Assembly (NCBI GenBank): GCA_024684665.1
Contig: JAIKWN010000234.1
Coordinates: 1 to 53,538, forward strand
From: Clostridiales bacterium
Lineage (GTDB): Bacteria; Bacillota_A; Clostridia; Christensenellales; Aristaeellaceae
DNA: 53,538 nucleotides
Reading direction: 5' to 3'
Notes under the pieces: model-generated
The model's database searches: none
The model's input: the letters and a program-made list of their open reading frames with translations, nothing else
What the model was told of the DNA's origin: nothing
In this document: positions 44,247-52,132 of the stretch, one piece after another
Numbering within the stretch: position 1 is the first letter of the stretch
Layout: every line of letters starts with the position of its first letter
Made by a program: the position numbers and the translations under genes

Positions 44247-45218
44247 TTACAGGATGTCTACCAGAAGATTTCCGCTCTCGTCCGTTACTAGGCGCAGAAG
44301 TCCTTCTTTTTCCAGCGCCCGGAGCACATCAGAGAAGCGGCGCTGGCCGATCTGCCGCTCGGTGAAATCCGGAAACTCCGCCTGCACGGCGGATTTCAGA
44401 ATGGACGGATTAACTCGGTCGAATCCGTCTTTCTTGTATTCCCGGAGGATGCGTCCGAAGATGCGCAGGTAGTTGTCCTTTGTCATCTGCTCCCCAACTT
44501 GCCCGTGCGGCTGGTTCAGCTGCACGACCAGGTTATATCCCTCACTGACCGTCGTAAAGCCGATATATTGCGAAGAAAGCCGGGTCAGCAGTTTCCCGAA
44601 TGTGCTGCATCCGACGCTCTTTTCCGAGAAGTTAGGGCGCAGCCGTAGCAGAACGCTCTTGACTTCTGAAGCCAACATTTCCCCGCCATCGCTTTCCTGC
44701 AGAATGGTCACGATTAGATCGTTCACATCCCGAAGCGTCAGCGCTTCTCCGGTTACCGCGCTCTGCGGACGGTCCTTGCCCGCCGTGACACTCTCCAGAA
44801 ACTGGAATTCGGAACAGGCATTCATGAAGGTGTTCGATGCCACCTCGCTTCGCGAAATGCCCAGTACGAACTTGCCCATACTCTTGAGTTTTCCCACGAG
44901 GGGCACGTAGTCACTATCTCCGCTCACGATACAGAAACTGTCGATGAGCGGGTTTGTGTAGGCAACGTCCAGCGCGTCAATGACCAGCTGGATGTCCATG
45001 CTGTTCTTTTGGCTGCGGCCGTAGCGCAGGGAAGGCACCACCGCAAAGGTATTCGATAGCAGTGTCTCTTTCAGATCGGAATGAGCGTCCGTATATCCAT
45101 ACACCTTTCCGATCAGGATATCCCCGCGAATCTTCACCCGCTCGATCACGTCCATCAGCATGCTCTTCTTGCCGCCACAGTTCTCGAGGTCGGCAAAGAG
45201 CGCAAAATGACTTGCCAT
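44247..45218 (-). CDS. NYN-domain nuclease-like protein with two LOTUS/OST-HTH domains
   Basis: A 323-residue protein. Residues about 3-145 are a NYN (LabA/DUF88) PIN-like domain with acidic residues D10 (FADLEN), D75 and D81 (SMDIQLVID), and D101/D103 (SGDSDYVPL), consistent with metal-dependent RNA cleavage. Two LOTUS-like winged helices follow: about 160-235 (LRLRPNFSEKSVGCSTFGKLL) and about 247-320 (AEFPDFTERQIGQRRFSDVL). LOTUS domains bind RNA or helicases, so an RNA-processing role is likely, but the target is unknown. It lies 84 nt after the permease-kinase gene and 42 nt before preA. AGGAG precedes ATG 45218. Confidence 0.87.
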   Translation of the reverse strand: MASHFALFADLENCGGKKSMLMDVIERVKIRGDILIGKVYGYTDAHSDLKETLLSNTFAVVPSLRYGRSQKNSMDIQLVIDALDVAYTNPLIDSFCIVSGDSDYVPLVGKLKSMGKFVLGISRSEVASNTFMNACSEFQFLESVTAGKDRPQSAVTGEALTLRDVNDLIVTILQESDGGEMLASEVKSVLLRLRPNFSEKSVGCSTFGKLLTRLSSQYIGFTTVSEGYNLVVQLNQPHGQVGEQMTKDNYLRIFGRILREYKKDGFDRVNPSILKSAVQAEFPDFTERQIGQRRFSDVLRALEKEGLLRLVTDESGNLLVDIL

Positions 45219-45302
45219 ATTTCTCTCCTGTCAGCGTATCCCGGCGTGTGCCGCCCTGCGCGTCCGTTTTCCCCGGATCCCGACTGCATCCGCCGGCTAT
45301 GG

Positions 45303-48206
45303 TCACAATTCTCTTTCTTCTGTCTCTTTCTCCTTCGCGCGGTGTTCAAGGACCTGCGTTAGTGTGCCCAGCATCTTCTCCACGTCCAGTGGCTTTCCAA
45401 TGTGAGCGTCCATTCCCGCGTTCTTCGCTGCCTGCACGTCCTCCTGAAAGACGTTTGCCGTCATGGCAACAATGGGGATGCTCGAAATCCCGGGATCCGG
45501 CAGTGCCCGTATAGCCTTCGTTGCCTCATAGCCGTTCATGACCGGCATCTGAATGTCCATGAGGATCGCGTCGTAGAAGCCAGGCTTCGTCTCCCGCATG
45601 ATCTCCACCGCTGCGCGCCCGTCATCCGCTGTATCCACCAGGAAGCCCGCCTGTGTGAGGATCATATTGGCGATCTCCATATTGATCGCGTTGTCTTCCA
45701 CGAGGAGCAGCCGCATCTTCGTAAAGTCCAGTGTCGGCTTTCCTTCTTCCTCCCGTGCAGGGGCCGCAGGCGCCTCCGCCACAGGCAGGGACAGGGTTAC
45801 CATGAATTCCGTCCCTTTCCCCTGTTCCGACTGCACCTGGATTTTCCCGCCCATGCGCTCCACGATGCTTTTCGCAATGGAAAGCCCGAGTCCCGTACCC
45901 TGGATGCCGCTGACGGTCGCTGTCCGCTCCCGCTCGAAGGGTGTGAAAACGTTCTGCACGAATTCCGTGCTCATGCCGATGCCCGTATCGCGCACGATCA
46001 GCTCGTAGTATCCCTCGTCCTTTCCGCGCCCGGTCTGCCGGAGGAGGACGGACACCGTTCCGCCCTTTTCCGTAAACTTCATGGCGTTGCTGATAAGGTT
46101 TAGAAGCACCCGGTTCAGCCGGTTCCGGTCTGCGAGTACATACGGGTCAGAAAGCGCTTCGCATTCCGTCCGGAAGGTCACGCCCTTTTCCTCCATCTGT
46201 GTACGGAAAAGATCGGAAACCTCCGAAACGGCGTCCGGCAGGCTCATAGGCGCTGGGATGAGATCCATCTTTCCGTTCTCGATGCGGCTCATGTCAAGCA
46301 CATCGTTAATGATACCCAGCAGCTGCTCCCCGGAGGCCTCAATCTTTTCCAGGTACTCATCCTTCTTCTCCGGGGGCACGTCCGGCTGCCTTGCCAGATG
46401 GGTGAAGCCGACAATGGCGTTCATGGGGGTACGGATGTCGTGAGACATATTGAAGAGGAAACGGCTCTTGGCGCGGCTGCCCTCCTCAGCTCGCATTTTC
46501 TCCCTCTCCAGTGCCTCGTGCTTTCTCTGCAGCAGGATGTGAATCCCCAGGGAAACCGTGAAGAGCGTGATCACCACAAGCATGCTGCGCACGTTCGCCT
46601 TGCGCAGCTCCGTCATCTCCAGTTGCAGAAAGGCCTCGTCAGCCTGCGTCAGCTCTGCCGCCTCCCCGCCAAAGTGCCCCCGCACTGCCTCAATGGAGCG
46701 CATCGTGGAATCCATCGTCCTCTGGCTCATCCAAACGAGGGAGGTGAAGAGTACAAGCAGCAGCAGCGCAATCCACACGACGGTGGATTTGCCAAATTTC
46801 TTTGCGTAATCCCTGCGCAGCAGCGATATGAAGAAGAGGAAACCGAAGACCGCCCAAACTGTAAAGAGGAAGTAGGTTTCCGCCTGCAAGGCATCGGAAG
46901 ACAACAGGTTGAACAGCAGCAGGTACAGAGCAAAGCCCACCATGAGAATGAGCCCGGCGAGCCCGGCCGCCATTTCCCGCCGTTCCCCGCGGCTTCTTGC
47001 CATCTTGAAGGCTGAAGCGGAGACAAAGCCGAAGATAATCGTAGCGCCGATTGTGGTTACGTCGACAATCCAGCCGATTGCTGCCCGCCCCAGGAAGGGA
47101 ATGGGCAGGGAGCAGAGCGCCACGAACCAGATAGCCTGGTCTGGAATGTGGTGCGCATTCAGCTTCGCGAATCGGCTCGAAGCCACCTCATCCTTTCCCA
47201 TCGCGTAGAGCAGACGGGACAGTGCTGTCAGGTTACCGATCAGGCTCGTCAGGATGAGTGCGAAGAGCGCAACAACAAGCAGGACGATCCCAGCCCTCCC
47301 CATGTAACGCCCCGCTGCGTAAAACGCCGGGAGGGATTCGTCCCCTTCCAGAGCACCCAATTGTGAAATGTAATCCGCCCAGCTTTCAAACCGCTCCGGC
47401 CGTGCAGACACAGACAGGAGGATTAGGGTAGTATAGAGTAGCAAGGCTACCACCACCGCCGCGCAGAGGATGCCGAAGACCTTTTTACGGTTAAAGCGGA
47501 ATTCCTCCGCAGAATGGGAGATACTTTCAAAACCGATGAACGCCCAGGGCGAGATGCAGACGATCCGGAGGAACTGCGCAAATGGCGGAGAGTCCGGGGC
47601 AAAAGCCGGCAAAAAGAGCGGCGTGGAAGCTCCTCCCCGAGCCATGGAAACGCAGAACACGAAAAGAATACACGCTGTGAAAATTCCACACAGGATCACC
47701 ATGATCCGGGCAGTGCGCTTTCTGTAGTGGGAGCAGAACAGCGCGGAGAGCAGAATCGCCGCAACGGACAGCAGTGCCTCGCCGAAATACATTTCGTAGC
47801 CGAACGCCCGGTAATGGAGGCCGAAGTGAAACATCTCGCCCAGAAAGTTCTCCGCGAAGAGGGGCAGCGCCGTCGCATTGGCCCAAAACATGGCAACGTA
47901 GGTGAGTGCCAGGAACCAAGAGCTGATGAAGCCATGATCGTAGCCGTAGGTTTCCTTGGCGTAGGCGTAAACGCCGCCCGCGTCCGGGATGCTGTTCATC
48001 ATGTAGTGATAACTTCTGCTGATGATCAACATGATGAGCGCGCCCGCGACGAGACCCAGAAGGCTCCCTGCGGGACCAGCTTGGGCGAGATAGGTATTGC
48101 TGGTCACTACGAGGCTTCCCCAGCCTATGCTGGTCCCCAAAGCCAGGGAAAACGCCCCCGCCCCTGACAGATATGGGGTCAGTTTCCTTCCGTCCTCGTG
48201 CAGCAT
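45303..48206 (-). CDS. APC-family amino-acid permease fused to a hybrid histidine kinase (sensor transporter)
   Basis: A 967-residue single frame. Residues about 10-465 are an APC-superfamily transporter (GTSIGWGSLVVTSNTYLAQAG at the unwound TM1, then SIPDAGGVYAYAKETYG and GFESISHSAEEF in TM6). Two more helices (about 475-493 and 541-560) flank a 47-residue outside loop. A short coiled coil leads to HisKA (SHDIRTPMNAIVG, H589), HATPase (N-box NLISNAMKF, DTGIGM at 740-745, GTGLGLSIAKS), and a C-terminal receiver (VEDN at 836, phospho-acceptor D884 in LMDIQMP, K938). It probably senses substrate binding or flux and relays phosphate, like CbrA-type transporter kinases. There is no output domain or adjacent response regulator. 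GGGGGAG precedes ATG 48206. Confidence 0.93.
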   Translation of the reverse strand: MLHEDGRKLTPYLSGAGAFSLALGTSIGWGSLVVTSNTYLAQAGPAGSLLGLVAGALIMLIISRSYHYMMNSIPDAGGVYAYAKETYGYDHGFISSWFLALTYVAMFWANATALPLFAENFLGEMFHFGLHYRAFGYEMYFGEALLSVAAILLSALFCSHYRKRTARIMVILCGIFTACILFVFCVSMARGGASTPLFLPAFAPDSPPFAQFLRIVCISPWAFIGFESISHSAEEFRFNRKKVFGILCAAVVVALLLYTTLILLSVSARPERFESWADYISQLGALEGDESLPAFYAAGRYMGRAGIVLLVVALFALILTSLIGNLTALSRLLYAMGKDEVASSRFAKLNAHHIPDQAIWFVALCSLPIPFLGRAAIGWIVDVTTIGATIIFGFVSASAFKMARSRGERREMAAGLAGLILMVGFALYLLLFNLLSSDALQAETYFLFTVWAVFGFLFFISLLRRDYAKKFGKSTVVWIALLLLVLFTSLVWMSQRTMDSTMRSIEAVRGHFGGEAAELTQADEAFLQLEMTELRKANVRSMLVVITLFTVSLGIHILLQRKHEALEREKMRAEEGSRAKSRFLFNMSHDIRTPMNAIVGFTHLARQPDVPPEKKDEYLEKIEASGEQLLGIINDVLDMSRIENGKMDLIPAPMSLPDAVSEVSDLFRTQMEEKGVTFRTECEALSDPYVLADRNRLNRVLLNLISNAMKFTEKGGTVSVLLRQTGRGKDEGYYELIVRDTGIGMSTEFVQNVFTPFERERTATVSGIQGTGLGLSIAKSIVERMGGKIQVQSEQGKGTEFMVTLSLPVAEAPAAPAREEEGKPTLDFTKMRLLLVEDNAINMEIANMILTQAGFLVDTADDGRAAVEIMRETKPGFYDAILMDIQMPVMNGYEATKAIRALPDPGISSIPIVAMTANVFQEDVQAAKNAGMDAHIGKPLDVEKMLGTLTQVLEHRAKEKETEEREL

Positions 48207-48257
48207 TCTTCTCCCCCTTTTCCGAATCTTTGCTGTCCGACTATCAGATTACTATTC

Positions 48258-48286
48258 ATTATAAGCATTCTTCTGCCAGATGGCAA
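48258..48286 (-). promoter_or_regulatory. Promoter of the permease-kinase gene
   Basis: On the minus strand, TTGCCA (48281-48286), a 17-nt spacer and a perfect TATAAT (48258-48263). Transcription would start near 48251, about 45 nt before the ATG. Confidence 0.85.
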
Positions 48287-48305
48287 TCAGAAGATTGAGA
48301 ACCGG

Positions 48306-49469
48306 TCAGGGCACAGATACTAGTCTCCGGTACGCGATTTCCAGCATGCCAAGATTTAGAACCGCGAAAACCAGGAGGTACATTGGCATTACAGAGATGC
48401 CGATTGCCTGCTGAAGATGCCCGAAAACCATCGGCATGAGCGTGCTCCCCGCGTAGGCGGAAGCCATCTGCATCCCGATTACCGCCGCGCTATGCCGCCT
48501 CCCGAAATTCGCAGGAGCCATATGCTGGATGGAGGGATAGACGGGTCCCATGCCTGTACCGATCGCGACGAAGCCCGATGCTGCCAGCGCGGTATTCCGA
48601 CCCGAAAGGAAGACAAGCAGGATCCCACCAACTTCCACGGCAATTCCCATACGGATAAGGCACCGATCCCCAAGTCGGCTCGAAATCACACCGGAAATGA
48701 GACGGCCGAGCATCAGTCCGCCGAAGATCAAGGAGCCAAAAGCCGCGATAGTTTCGTCGTTGAGGCCCGCTTTTGTGCCCGCGAAATAGCTTGGTGTCCA
48801 GAGGAAGCAGGTAGCCTCACCCGCGCAGTAGGCGAAAAAGGCAACGAGAGTCAGAATCACGCCCGGTACCTTCAGGGTCTCGATGATACCGGCGCTGTCC
48901 CGGTCTTCCGCCTCCGCGCCCTTTTCGGTCTTTTTCCACAGGGGCAGGGACAGGACGCATATCGCCAGGAACCCGGTCTGGAGGAAAGCCGTCCACCGAT
49001 ATCCCTCGTTCCAGCGGGCGATCCGCAGCGCGTGGGCCATGATGACGGGGCTGATCACCGCCCCCACACCGTAGAAAAAATGCAGGAAGTTCATGACAGA
49101 GGAAGAATAATGGTTCGCCACATAGTGGTTTACCGCCGCGTCGATCGATCCAGCACCGAGTCCGTAGGGAACAGCAAAGAGGATCAGCATCCAGTACGCC
49201 GCAGATACCGAAAAGCCGAGAAGCCCCAGTACCGTGAGCCCGATGGAAATGACGACGATCCACTTCGTATGGAATCTGCGGATAAGGCGCGGGCTCATGA
49301 GTGCTGAGATCACTGTCATCAGGGAAATCGTCATAGCGACATAGCCTGCATACGAAGAAGGTACGGAAAAATCCAACTGCATCTTCGGCCAGCCGGAGCC
49401 GAGCAGGGAATCTGGCAGCCCCAGGCTAACGAAAATCAGGTATATCACTGTGAGCAGCAACGCACTCAT
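48306..49469 (-). CDS. Major facilitator superfamily transporter
   Basis: A 387-residue protein with about twelve hydrophobic segments. MFS features include the intracellular loop SPRLIRRFHTKW after TM2, GLGAGSIDAAVNHYVA in TM4 and SGVISSRLGDR between TM8 and TM9. The GAGSIDAAVN element resembles the FucP/YfkF-like sugar or drug group, but the substrate cannot be assigned. GAGGAG precedes ATG 49469. It lies downstream of galE across a 173-nt gap with hairpins, and its stop is 20 nt from the permease-kinase promoter. Confidence 0.88.
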   Translation of the reverse strand: MSALLLTVIYLIFVSLGLPDSLLGSGWPKMQLDFSVPSSYAGYVAMTISLMTVISALMSPRLIRRFHTKWIVVISIGLTVLGLLGFSVSAAYWMLILFAVPYGLGAGSIDAAVNHYVANHYSSSVMNFLHFFYGVGAVISPVIMAHALRIARWNEGYRWTAFLQTGFLAICVLSLPLWKKTEKGAEAEDRDSAGIIETLKVPGVILTLVAFFAYCAGEATCFLWTPSYFAGTKAGLNDETIAAFGSLIFGGLMLGRLISGVISSRLGDRCLIRMGIAVEVGGILLVFLSGRNTALAASGFVAIGTGMGPVYPSIQHMAPANFGRRHSAAVIGMQMASAYAGSTLMPMVFGHLQQAIGISVMPMYLLVFAVLNLGMLEIAYRRLVSVP

Positions 49470-49492
49470 TCTTTTTCTCCTCTGTTTTATGC

Positions 49493-49512
49493 AAAACCGC
49501 CTCCGATGGCGG
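49493..49512 (-). terminator. Possible weak terminator between galE and the MFS gene
   Basis: In the minus direction CCGCC (49512-49508) pairs with GGCGG (49501-49497) around a 6-nt loop and is followed by only four T. It is 24 nt upstream of the MFS start, so it may act as an attenuator or be incidental. Confidence 0.35.
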
Positions 49513-49541
49513 CAACCTTCTTAACGCGCAATGCGAAAGAT

Positions 49542-49596
49542 GAAGGGCAGTGCGATCCGGGGGATTCCGGACAGCGCTGCCCCCTTCTTTTTTCTG
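49542..49596 (+). terminator. GC-rich hairpin with T-run, plus-strand orientation, no upstream plus gene
   Basis: The arms around 49542-49550 and 49577-49587 pair with a small bulge, with a second stem TCCGG/CCGGA inside, followed by a T-rich run (49588-49593). The T-run is on the plus strand, although the neighbouring genes are on the minus strand. It may block antisense transcripts into galE or fold as a 3' structure after galE. Confidence 0.4.
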
Positions 49597-49642
49597 CCTC
49601 TTCTCCCACGCCCGGGGTTTGTTTCAGGCCTTTTCACGTCTT

Positions 49643-50656
49643 TCAGCCCACGTATCCGTTCGGATTTGCGGTCTGCCATCGCCAGCCGTCGCGACACATG
49701 TCCTCGAGATTCTTTTCGGCTGTCCAGCCGAGCAAGCGCTTTGCTTTCGTGGGATCCGCCCAGCATTCTGCGATGTCGCCCGCGCGCCGCGGCGCGATTT
49801 CGTAGGGAACCGGAACACCATTCACCTTCTCGAAGGTGCGGATGAGGTCCAGCACGCTGTAGCCCTGCCCTGTGCCAAGGTTCACAATCTCCACGCCGGT
49901 GTGGGTTTCCGCGTAATCCGCCGCCTTCACGTGCCCTTTCGCCAGATCCACTACATGGATATAATCCCGGACGCCCGTGCCATCTGGCGTCGGATAATCG
50001 TTGCCGAAGACGCGCAGCTTCGGCAGCTTCCCCGCCGCTACCTGTGCGATATAAGGGAAGAGGTTATTCGGGATGCCATTGGGCATCTCCCCAATGCGCC
50101 CGCTCTCGTGCGCGCCGATGGGGTTGAAATAGCGCAGAAGGACGACACTCCAGTCCGGGTTCGCGTGCGCAGTGTCCGTCAGGATGCGCTCGTTCATGTA
50201 CTTCGTCCAGCCATATGGATTGGTGCATCCGGTGGGCATGGTTTCATCCAGTGGCATATGGTCCGGGATGCCGTAGACCGTCGCAGAGGAGCTGAAGATG
50301 AACCGTCGGACACCGTGCCTCTTCATGGCTTCGCAGACGGAGAGGGTACAGTCAAGGTTGTTGCGGTAGTATGCCAGGGGCTTTTGGACAGACTCGCCCA
50401 CCGCCTTATAGGCCGCGAAGTGGATCACCGCGTCGATTTTGTTTTCCGTAAAGATGCGCTCCAGCGCGGCAGCGTCGCAGACATCCGCTTCATAGAAACG
50501 CACGGGCTTTCCGGTTAGTTCTTCCACGCGCCGGATAGATTCCCGACTGCTGTTGTAGAGATTGTCGACGACGACCGCCTCATGCCCCGCCCGGAGCAGT
50601 TCTAAGCAGGTATGCGAGCCAATGAAGCCCGCGCCGCCAGTCAGAAGAATTGTCAT
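49643..50656 (-). CDS. galE: UDP-glucose 4-epimerase
   Basis: A 337-residue short-chain dehydrogenase-type epimerase. The NAD site GGAGFIGS spans 7-14. Other markers are the VVVDNLYNSS motif, SSSATVYG with the catalytic Ser/Thr region, the YGWTK catalytic Tyr/Lys, and LRYFNPIGAHESGRIGE. It interconverts UDP-glucose and UDP-galactose, supplying surface polysaccharide synthesis or galactose use. AAGGAGG precedes ATG 50656. It follows two wall carboxypeptidases by 26 nt, which suggests an envelope role here. Confidence 0.96.
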   Translation of the reverse strand: MTILLTGGAGFIGSHTCLELLRAGHEAVVVDNLYNSSRESIRRVEELTGKPVRFYEADVCDAAALERIFTENKIDAVIHFAAYKAVGESVQKPLAYYRNNLDCTLSVCEAMKRHGVRRFIFSSSATVYGIPDHMPLDETMPTGCTNPYGWTKYMNERILTDTAHANPDWSVVLLRYFNPIGAHESGRIGEMPNGIPNNLFPYIAQVAAGKLPKLRVFGNDYPTPDGTGVRDYIHVVDLAKGHVKAADYAETHTGVEIVNLGTGQGYSVLDLIRTFEKVNGVPVPYEIAPRRAGDIAECWADPTKAKRLLGWTAEKNLEDMCRDGWRWQTANPNGYVG

Positions 50657-50682
50657 TCACGGTTCCTCCTTTTCAGGTTTCA

Positions 50683-51444
50683 TCAGCTTCCCAAGTTGCT
50701 CTCCAGATACGCCTTCTCCGCTGCCCGCCATTCCTCCGTAAATTCTTCCAGGCAGAGGAAACTATCCCGCATGTACTGCGCCACCTGAACGCCGACGTAG
50801 CGCAGATGCCAGGGTTCGTAGATAATCCCCGTCAGTTCTTCCTTTTCTTTCTGATACCGGATGATGAAGCCGAAATCCCAGCAGTGCTCCGCCAGCCACT
50901 GCCCCTCCTTCGTCTTTGCGAAAGCCGGAGTGAAGCGCTTGCCGATGCCCGCCTTGTTGATGACGTCGATGCCCAGACCCGTCTGGTGGTCCGAAGAACC
51001 CGGATAGGCCACCACGCCGTCGTCCTTCCCGCCGTTGCTCTTCAGGCGGTTGTAATACATGGTCTTCTGCGTCCGATAGCTGCGATAACCGGAATGAGCG
51101 TAGAGGGTGATCTTGTCCTCCTTCGCCGCGTCGAAGAGCTCCGAGAGTGCCTCCGCCGCCGCTTCACGCATCTCGATCGGTGTGGAGCTGATCTTTCGGC
51201 ACTTCAGCTTCACAAGATCCGACGGGATATAGTCTTCTTCCAGCAGGCTGTCCCGGTTCGCGAGGACGATGTAGGGATTATCGCGAAGGAGCTCATACGG
51301 AAGCGGATAGTCCCAAGTTGCGGGTTCTTCGACGGTTGCCGCCTCCGGAACCACCCCGAGCACCGAGAGATCCAGTGTTTCCGCCAGGACTGCCGGCAGG
51401 AAGAAAACGAGCGTGGCAAATAAGAGGAGCAGCCGCTTACTCAT
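50683..51444 (-). CDS. D-alanyl-D-alanine carboxypeptidase, VanY family (second copy)
   Basis: A 253-residue secreted zinc peptidase. The signal peptide ends near AVLA/ET. VanY motifs are SGYRSYRTQ (118-126), SDHQTGLGID with ligands H153 and D160, and YEPWHLRYVG with the catalytic Glu 210 and ligand H213. It trims the terminal D-Ala of peptidoglycan stems. ATG 51442-51444 overlaps the stop of the upstream paralogue by 8 nt with GGAGG in place; 20 further in-frame codons lie within that gene. An N-terminal domain of about 80 residues is unlike that of its paralogue. Confidence 0.9.
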   Translation of the reverse strand: MSKRLLLLFATLVFFLPAVLAETLDLSVLGVVPEAATVEEPATWDYPLPYELLRDNPYIVLANRDSLLEEDYIPSDLVKLKCRKISSTPIEMREAAAEALSELFDAAKEDKITLYAHSGYRSYRTQKTMYYNRLKSNGGKDDGVVAYPGSSDHQTGLGIDVINKAGIGKRFTPAFAKTKEGQWLAEHCWDFGFIIRYQKEKEELTGIIYEPWHLRYVGVQVAQYMRDSFLCLEEFTEEWRAAEKAYLESNLGS

Positions 51445-52132
51445 TCCCGTGCGCCTCCATCCATTCAATCCGCTCGCCCCGGAGCGTCTGCATATAGGTT
51501 TCATAAGGGATATCTCCCATCTCGTGTATGCGCCGGGATGCTTCTTTCCCGACGTAGCGAACGTGCCAGGGTTCGTATGCGTAGCCCGTGACCTTCGTCA
51601 TACCCCGCGCGTAGCGCAGGATGAAGCCGTACTCCCAGCAGTGTTCCGCTACCCAGATCCCCTCCGGGGATTCGCCAATCTCCTTGCGAAGCCCCTGTCC
51701 CAGCATGGATTCGCCCTCGAAATCCATCGCCAGCCCGGTCTGATGCTCCGAATAGCCGGCCTTGGCGGAAGTCTGATTTGCGACCTTTTCTCCTCTCTCA
51801 CGGCTCTTCCGGGAAAAGATGGCTTTCTGCGTCGCATAGCTGCGGTAGCCACTGACAGAGTAGAGATTGATTCCTTCTTCCGCCGCCGCCGCAAACATCT
51901 CCTCGAGCGCTGCGGCTGCTTCCGGGCGCATGTAGGTGTTTTTCGCCACGTCCCCGTTCATGGGATGTACTTCCGGCCGCGTGAGCGCAAGAGGAACGGT
52001 CGGCGCCCTGTACTGCTTGTTGACGAGCAGCAGCGTCCCTACAGGATCCTGATGGGGCATCATATAGCTCCAGGATCCGAAACCCAGGGAAATCCCCAGA
52101 AGAAGCGCCACTGCCGTACCAGATCCGATCAA
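51437..52132 (-). CDS. D-alanyl-D-alanine carboxypeptidase, VanY family (first copy)
   Basis: A 231-residue protein with an N-terminal hydrophobic helix (about 5-24, likely a signal anchor) and the VanY catalytic core: SGYRSYATQ (94-102), [12 protein letters not shown] with H130 and D137, and [10 protein letters not shown] with E187 and H190. The start overlaps the hflX stop (ATGA), and its end overlaps the next paralogue by 8 nt, so the three genes are translationally coupled. Both copies keep all metal and catalytic residues. Confidence 0.9.
   Translation of the reverse strand: MIGSGTAVALLLGISLGFGSWSYMMPHQDPVGTLLLVNKQYRAPTVPLALTRPEVHPMNGDVAKNTYMRPEAAAALEEMFAAAAEEGINLYSVSGYRSYATQKAIFSRKSRERGEKVANQTSAKAGYSEHQTGLAMDFEGESMLGQGLRKEIGESPEGIWVAEHCWEYGFILRYARGMTKVTGYAYEPWHVRYVGKEASRRIHEMGDIPYETYMQTLRGERIEWMEAHGNE

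Noticed and set aside
45303..48206. Two separate genes merged by annotation
   Set aside because: The frame is continuous, with no stop, no internal ribosome site and no start near the permease-kinase junction (about residues 465-580).
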